Below are positions 58,029 to 64,000 of a DNA stretch of 64,000 nucleotides, in pieces; position 1 is the stretch's first letter, and each line of letters opens with the position of its first letter. Both the position numbers and the translations under genes were made by a program. The notes beneath the pieces were generated by a model, which did no database searches, was not told the origin of the DNA, and was given only the letters and a program-made list of their open reading frames with translations. The DNA lies in the NCBI GenBank assembly GCA_001632435.1, contig KV423967.1, positions 69,100 to 133,099 on the forward strand, in the 5' to 3' direction. This DNA comes from Calocera cornea HHB12733 (Eukaryota; Basidiomycota; Dacrymycetes; Dacrymycetales; Dacrymycetaceae).

Positions 58029-60468
58029 ATGCCACCACCCCAATCATCGTTCAGCGCGCTCGCCGCAAAGTTCATCACTCAGCAGTCCCAGGCCCAGCAG
58101 TCCCAGGCCCATTCCGCCACCTCCTCAGAGCCCCTCTTCTACAGCACATACTCCCACAAGCCACGCCGCAGCTCGCTTTCCTCAGACTCGGACCGCTCCT
58201 CAGCGAGAGGGGACGACGCGGACGAGCTGGAGGGCGGGTCGCCCCATGCGGGTCCCTCCGCCCCGGGGATGAGCCAGCTCGGGCTAGGGGCCACCATGGG
58301 CATGCTCCGTGGGAGCGTCGACCCCTTCCGCACAGGGGCCCATGATAACGGCTCCTCTTCGTCGCGTGGGTCTGAGGGCATAGAGGAGGAGGACGAGGAA
58401 GACGAGCACCTCCCGGGCCAGGAGAGCATCTCCCTCCTCCCGACTACGCCGCGCATGCTCCAGTCCAGCGCTCATCCCAAGGCTGCCACACATAACAAGG
58501 TCACGCATCCCACGCCGCCCGGCTGGCGCGCTCATCCGCCATCGCGTCCCTCCTCCTCGTCCTCTCAGTCCTCCAGAAGCACGGACGAAGCGAGGAGCGA
58601 CGGTGTCCCGCCTTCCTACCTGCTCACACCGCGGAAGATCGACGAGTCCGACTCGGAGGAGGACACGCGGCCGCGCCAGGCGCAGGACAGCATGCTCGAG
58701 TCCCTCCTCCCGCAGGAGCAGCTGCGTATCCGCCCTTCGCTGGGGCACGTCCTCCGCCTCCCACATGCAGGGTACACAGTGGTCTTCGGCGTGTGCCTGA
58801 TTGTTTCGACCGTGCTCTCCCTCTACGCGCTCATCTTCACGCCCAAATCGGTAAGCCCCCGCACTCCTGGGAGACGGTATCCTAACAAGGCTTTGATTTT
58901 GGCAGTCTCCGCTCCCGCATCTAACGCATACGCTTCCTCTGCTCACGCTTCTCACGTTCGTGTTTCTCCTCCTCCCGCCAGTGCATATCGCCCTCCTCAG
59001 GGTCGCCGTCAAGCCCGCGCTTATCGGGACGTACTTCCTTCTCCCCGTGCTGGTGCTCCTGGCGAGCCTGTACTCCTTTGCGGGCAGCTTCTGGTCGCAG
59101 AGCCTCGCGTATGTGCATATCACCTACACCCAGGCATCACAAGCTGACATGATCATGCAGTCTCCGCATCCTATCACCCCTCCCTCTGATACCCCTCATC
59201 CTCACGCTCCCCACCCTCCCGCGGCGCCTACCGAGCATCAACCGCTCCTCCTCTCTCCTGAAGCTCTCCGCCACCCTCCTGTTGCACCACCCCTCCGCGC
59301 TAGCCGCAATCATGGTCGGCGCTCTGGGCGGGGCGATCGGCGGCGGGATCGTAGGTGGCGGAGGGGTGAGGCTTGTGTTTGGCGGTACACTGCCGACGTG
59401 GCTCGCCTGCCTCCCGCTGCTCACTACCCTCCTGGCATACGCGACGCTGCTGAGCTTGAGGAGGATCGCACTGGGGAACATTGTCGGCCGGTGGTATCTC
59501 GCTGTGTATGCCCTCTCCCCACCTAGCTGAGTTAGCCACTGACTATGATTGCAGCCCTCCAAGGTCTCCGCCGGATCAACACGAGAGCACCCGTGAAGCG
59601 ATTGTGCTCGCTACTGGGCCGCAGTTCGGAACTGCCGTACTGGGCGCTCTCATCCTCTCGCTGTCGCGGACGCTGGTGTGGATCGTTTATGGCATCCAAC
59701 GAGTGCGTGCATATATTGGTTATGTATATGCGCCCCGTCTGACTCTAACGACAGCTAATAACGATACCCTGGCTGCCTCTTCCACCGCAGCTCTCGCCGA
59801 TGGCGTTCCTCCTGTATATGCTCGGCTCGCTCGAGGGGTACAACGGCAAGGCGATGGTACTCACTGGCATCAACCCGTCTGGGTCCAGTGGGCCCGCTGG
59901 CGCAGGAGGCAACTTCTGGTCCCACGTTTCGGACGTGCGCGCCCTGGAGCACGGTCGCGGTCGGCTCTACAGGAACTACGACCTCACGCGCACGCTTCTG
60001 CACCTGCTCGTCCTGTTCTCCTCTGTCCTGGCCGCGCTCAGCGCCTACTTCTACTCCTCCGAGTCGGGCGACAGCGGCACGGTCGGCACCGCCAAGTGGC
60101 GGGAGCGCAAGGCGGAGGACGTGTGGGCGGCCGTGCTCGCCGGCGGGCTCTGCTGGGGCCTGGGCGAGTTCGGCCTCGGCAGCCTGTCGGACGTCGCCGA
60201 CGCACTCTGGATGTGCTTCTCGATGGACCTTGACGCGGGGCGCGAGCCGCGCGCGGACGTCGCGGGTGCGTTCGAGGGGAGGCAGGAGCGGCTAGCGGAC
60301 GATGTGGAGGCGCGCGCTCCGGCGCAGACGACGTTCCGCGGGGCGGCGTACGAGGCTGCTCCCTCGTACGCGCCTCCGGAAACGCAGCGCGTGCAGGAGA
60401 TGCCTGGAGGAGAGAGCGTCATGTCCGGCCTGGGGGGGATGGGGATGAGCTCTGGCCTGTTTGACTGA
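58029..60468 (+). CDS. PNS1: Pns1/choline transporter-like (CTL family) membrane protein
   Basis: The first 240 residues are disordered and serine-rich (acidic EEEDEEDEHLPG, phosphosite-like SLLPTTPR). About ten membrane segments follow: GYTVVFGVCLIVSTVLSLYA, HIALLRVAVKPALIGTYFLL, AAIMVGALGGAIGGGIVGGG, LPLLTTLLAYATLLSLRRIA with VGRWYL, ATGPQFGTAVLGALILSLSR, then LSPMAFLLYMLGSLEGYNGK and two late spans. The order, with a VGRWY-type segment and a STREAI...GPQFGT...GALI block, is that of CTL/Pns1 proteins. Yeast Pns1 is a plasma-membrane protein of unclear substrate. At least six exons. The member is diverged, so the subfamily is less certain than the fold. Confidence 0.7.
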
Positions 60469-60963
60469 GCGCTGCCCCGCCCAGCCACCCCCGCTTGGCC
60501 GGGAGACGCAGACGCAGGTATAGAACGCCTTCTGGAATGTCCAAGTCGGAGGGCGATGTAATATGAATGTGCATGCATTTTTACGGTTTCCCTTCCCCTG
60601 ATGTATTCTACCATGTATGGATACCATGTTAATCACTCGTTTCGGTTTCCTGATGTTGATCGGTGCTCTTCCCAGGGTCCGTTAATCTGCTCTGATGAAC
60701 AACTTAATAGGATCGCATATCAATGTGTATGCGCGGTCGACATCGAGATGCCAGGATCTGGTCGTCAGGGCGAAGGAGAGATGCAAGGAAACCCATTCAT
60801 TAATCGTGAGAATCATGGCAGATAAGCACGAGAGATCCAGAAAAGAGAGTTCCTGAAGAAAAGCTGCCTCCCACTACTGTAAGCACACGCCGTGCTCGGT
60901 CCCTCCAACAGCCCCCAGAATGACATCGTTGAGCACTGCGCCGCTGCTGCGGCCCCTAGGCGC
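60469..60963. other. Convergent 3' spacer
   Basis: Holds the two 3' ends of PNS1 and the MARVEL-like gene. AT-richer at 60550-60730; nothing else recognised. Confidence 0.5.
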
Positions 60964-61739
60964 CTACGCGTTGTACGCCGGCATAGTGCTGCTCATCTGG
61001 GTCGCCCCACCGCCATACATCTTCGAGCCCGGGGTGTACTCGTACGCCGGGGTAGTCCACACGTGCTGGTCGCCGACGTTGTGCGCGCGCACGGCGATGA
61101 CGAGCGTCCAGACCCAGATGGCGACGAGGATGAAGAAGCCGATGAAGCCGAAGGCGGCGACGGCGCGGATCTGGGAGCAGATGGAGCCGGCGAAGCCCGC
61201 TGGGGACGGGGAAGGAGGTTAGACGGGCTGAGGCGCGGGGAGGAAGAGCGGGGAGGGCGTACAGCAGAAGACGTCCCCGAACCCGTCGTTCACGCAGATG
61301 CCGCCGCACCCTGCGGAGGCGATCGACGCGGCGTCAGCGCCCGTAGCTGCGCGCGTGTGAGTGAGTGTGTGCGGAGCGTGTGGGTATGGGGAGGGCGTAC
61401 CGAGCCACAGCACCCAGAGGACGCCGACCCAGCCGAGCTCGACGCACGTCCAGGAGGTGAACACGCCCTTGCGGAAGAAGTCGATCACGAGGCTGCGCGG
61501 TGTGGTCAGTACAGCGTAGCGCAGAGCGGGGACTACGGGAGGGGACGTACACGGGGACGGCGGAAATGATGGTGAGGACGGCGGTGGCGATGCCGAGGCC
61601 GAAGTCGAGGTTCGCGGAGATGCCGAGGACGATGACGGAGAGGAAGGCGACGGTGCCTGCGTCGCGTCGTGAGCGCGCGTCGGGGCTAGGTAGATGCACA
61701 TGACTCACACAGGCCGGCTAAGCGGAGAAGGCTGAACAT
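60964..61739 (-). CDS. MARVEL-like four-helix membrane protein, subfamily B copy 2
   Basis: Start ATG at 61739, exon 1 MFSLLRLAGL. Helix 1 is in TVAFLSVIVLGISANLDF, helix 2 in GIATAVLTIISAVPV, helix 3 in CVELGWVGVLWVLWLG and helix 4 in AAFGFIGFFILVAIWVWTLV. A cysteine loop (AGCGGICVNDGFGDVFC) lies between helices 3 and 4. The tail is short (VWTTPAYEYTPGSKMYGGG, ending MPAYNA) with tyrosines. Five exons share positions with the gene at 7060-8099, about 53 kb away, confirming a common ancestor. FRKGVFTSWTCVELGW is the strongest shared block. Function unknown. Confidence 0.85.
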
Positions 61740-62959
61740 TGTGTTGCTCTGTGTATAACGAGGGGGAGCAGGTGGTCGGACGGAGAGAACAGTGAGGGAG
61801 GGGGATGCCGTACACGGGCAGATGGTCGGGAGGGGGAGGGAGGATGTGTGGGCGGCGGGGAGAAGGGCTTATATGCGCCTGGCAACGTTGGGGACGGTGG
61901 GGGGTGGGCGCGGGCGGCGTGTGGCGGGAATGCACGACCTCCCTCTCGTTCTGGTCAGTGCAGTGCGACGCCCCGTCATTTGACTCGGCCGTTCTCGCAA
62001 CATTCCACCCGCTCCCACTGCTGTCCGCTTCTTCCGTCCCTGGCATTCCCCCTTCCTCTCTCACTTCCCCTTCTTCTGAATTTCCATGTTTGTGCTCACA
62101 CCCCCAAAAAACGGACGGGCCAAAATTGTTGCAGGATCTCGGTGTGCAACCGTACCCGCGACGTTCCTGCTTCCGAGCCCCTATGCTGTACAACCTCATC
62201 AAGGTCAGGGTAGCGTCGTGCGACACCTGACTGCGACTCTGACAACGCCGCTCACACGTTTGCCAAGCGCGAATTCCCGGGCAGAAGCCGTCATCCGCCT
62301 CCGCCGAGCCCTGGTTGGTGCGGAGACCCCCCGGATTAAAAGAAGCAGGCAGGGAACGGAACGCGGTGCAGGGTCTCGCACCGCTCCTGTTGGGGACAAA
62401 TCCGATTCCCGTGTTCTGCACTCATGGCCGACATGGCAGCGCATCCACCGCCGACGCGTGCCATAACATCCATTGTCTATCCTCGCGTAATCGGCGTAGC
62501 AGCTGTGCGGACTACCGTGCTGCAACCACCCCAACCAACCCTGTACCGCAATCCACTTTCCCGGATCTGAATAGCGCAACGAGCGATCCGCATCGGAACG
62601 TCTCGGACGCGTTCCTGGCCGTCCAGTCATCTCGCACCTTGCTCGGCCGGTAAAACGTACCCATTAAGTCCACTCACCTGGGTCTTACGATGGACGGAAG
62701 TTACCGTATGTGTATCACGGCAGACCGGCAGCCAGCTTGCGATTATTTGCTATTGGGGAAATTTGTCGGATTTGCACGCGCGTTGGGCGCTTGCCGGGTC
62801 GTTGCCGGCGTTTTGGAACCCTTGGCGCGGTTCGGCCCGAACCTTGACCGGGTCGTGCAAAATCCCTGGCGTCGTCATGACGTTCCTAGCTCGGCCGCGG
62901 TAGCTAATCGATCAGCAGGAGGCTATCGTGGAAAACTCGTACAATCTCAAGGAAGAACT
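61740..62959. other. Intergenic upstream of the MARVEL-like gene
   Basis: No supportable gene. 1.2 kb with a CT-rich segment around 62000-62090 and GC-rich inverted short repeats near 62785-62860. It serves as 5' region for the leftward gene and 3' flank of the arrestin paralog. Confidence 0.45.
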
Positions 62960-64000
62960 TTATGCATCTACAGACTCTTCCGACTCGAGCGTTTCTGTCT
63001 TCCCTCCAGGGCTGCCCTCCCGTCCTGTGGCCTGGTGTCCCGCTCCCATCCTTCCCCCGCTGTCTTCCTCAGTAGTAGACTGTTCCGCACCCTCCAAGCT
63101 GAACAAGCTGACGTTGTCGCCCATGACCGTCGACGGTCTAGATCGGTCCGACAAGCTGCGGTCGTGCAGGCTGCTCAGGCCACTGTCGTCTCCTCGCCCA
63201 GGTGCGTTTTGTTGCCAAAGCATTCTGGTCAGGCTGTCGCATCCCAATCCCATGGACCCGTCCAGGGAGGGCGACATCGACCCGCTTGCAGGCGCTTGCG
63301 GGCCGGGATATGTGGCGTGCAAATGCGAATAGCGCACTTGTAGATATTTAGGAAGGTGCGCGCCAAGGTCTGGTACACCCCCGATCTTGCTGCTGACATG
63401 TGAGATAGACCCGAGGGTTTGATGAGAGGATCTTACGCGACCATAAGCCGGCTCACTTCGTTCGACCAGGGAGACATCAACACGGGTACAATGACTTCGA
63501 CACTACGCCCATGCTCCAGGAACGCTTTCACGCTCAGCGTGAACGTCACCTCGATGAACCGCCCTTGTACTGTGGGATTGCGTGCCGTGGCCGGTATCGC
63601 AAGCCACAGCTCATCCGATGCGCCGTGGCCCTCGAGAACGTCCAAGCTTACTTGCTTTGTCTGCTCGACCACTACTGTATGTTGATACTGGGCTCCGGGC
63701 GATGCAGCTGGGTTTGATCCAGACTCAGTGTTCTGGCCGAAGGTGACATGCTCGCGCAAAGTCATCTTCCATGAGGTCAATGCACGGGGCGTTGTTCGAG
63801 AGCTTCGCAGCCGTGTATAAGCAATGATCATGTCTTCAGGACCATAGCACGACTTGTTCCTTGTAATTGTTAGGGTCAGGTCATCAGATACAGCCGTCGC
63901 GGTACATGAACGGTTGTGAAGCGGCCATGTGGTGTGAAGCGTATGATTGTCCAATTTTACCGGCAACGCTGCCTTCTCCTTGGAAGTAGACTCTCTCTGA
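62960..64000 (-). CDS. Arrestin-like protein, second copy (cut by right edge)
   Basis: The reverse strand from the edge to 63433 encodes an arrestin C-domain: LDNHTLHTTWPLHNRSCTAT, SCYGPEDMIIAYTRLRSSRT, MTLREHVTFGQN, FTLSVKAFLEHGRSVEVIVP and PVLMSPWSNE. These match the gene at 40255-44348 block by block (SCYGPGDSVTARVELRSGRT, MTLREHVIF, FTLSVKAVMESAGSVEVMMP). An intron then joins to KIGGVPDLGAHLPKYLQVRY, paralleling RIGPVPHLGINFPP. The tail is short (about 125 residues), serine- and acid-rich, ends LESEESVDA at 62960 and lacks the repeated helix and PPGY motifs of its sister. The N-domain lies outside the window. Confidence 0.85.

Overview
The window comes from a nuclear chromosome of a basidiomycete fungus. 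Nearly every gene is cut by several 45-70 nt introns with GTGCGT/GTAAGT-type donors, coding GC is high, promoters are pyrimidine-rich, and the gene set is fungal (CHS7, SPO7, IRA-type RasGAP, HSF1, QDE-1-type RNA-dependent RNA polymerase, YME2, COX16). The protein style suggests Tremellomycetes, perhaps Trichosporonales; that placement is inference, not a search result. All gene models were spliced by eye.

Left arm (1-8.1 kb): a cluster on the minus strand of small four-helix membrane proteins (MARVEL-like), three of subfamily A and one of subfamily B. Two Mutator-like (MULE) DNA transposons have hit it. An apparently intact 2.1 kb element with long terminal inverted repeats and a 10-bp target duplication sits in the first exon of the second gene. 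A second, different MULE runs in from the left edge and has replaced the C-terminus of the first gene. All three subfamily A genes share a CTGCG-NN-CGCAG palindrome about 215-245 bp upstream of the start codon.

8.6-18.1 kb: an intron-bearing tRNA-Arg(CCT), YME2 (mitochondrial inner membrane), a doubtful small ORF, a long low-complexity intergenic stretch, a SAM methyltransferase and, convergent with it, SPO7.

18.1-28 kb: a low-GC island, an intact RdRP gene with its DLDGD motif, COX16 and ADE12 head to head, an F-box-like gene, a decayed fragment of a second RdRP copy that has lost the catalytic motif, and a small probable mitochondrial protein.

29.3-46.7 kb: CHS7, a tocopherol-cyclase-like protein, SF3B2/CUS1, two unrecognised genes, HSF1, a large arrestin-like adaptor with a repeat-bearing tail, and glyoxalase II with a probable mitochondrial presequence.

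47.2-64 kb: a 10 kb IRA/neurofibromin gene, a doubtful small ORF, a Pns1/CTL transporter-like protein, a second subfamily B MARVEL-like gene, and a second arrestin-like gene cut by the right edge. The genes are mostly unrelated housekeeping and signalling functions. The linked groups are the membrane-protein cluster, the RdRP gene with its relic, and the two arrestins.
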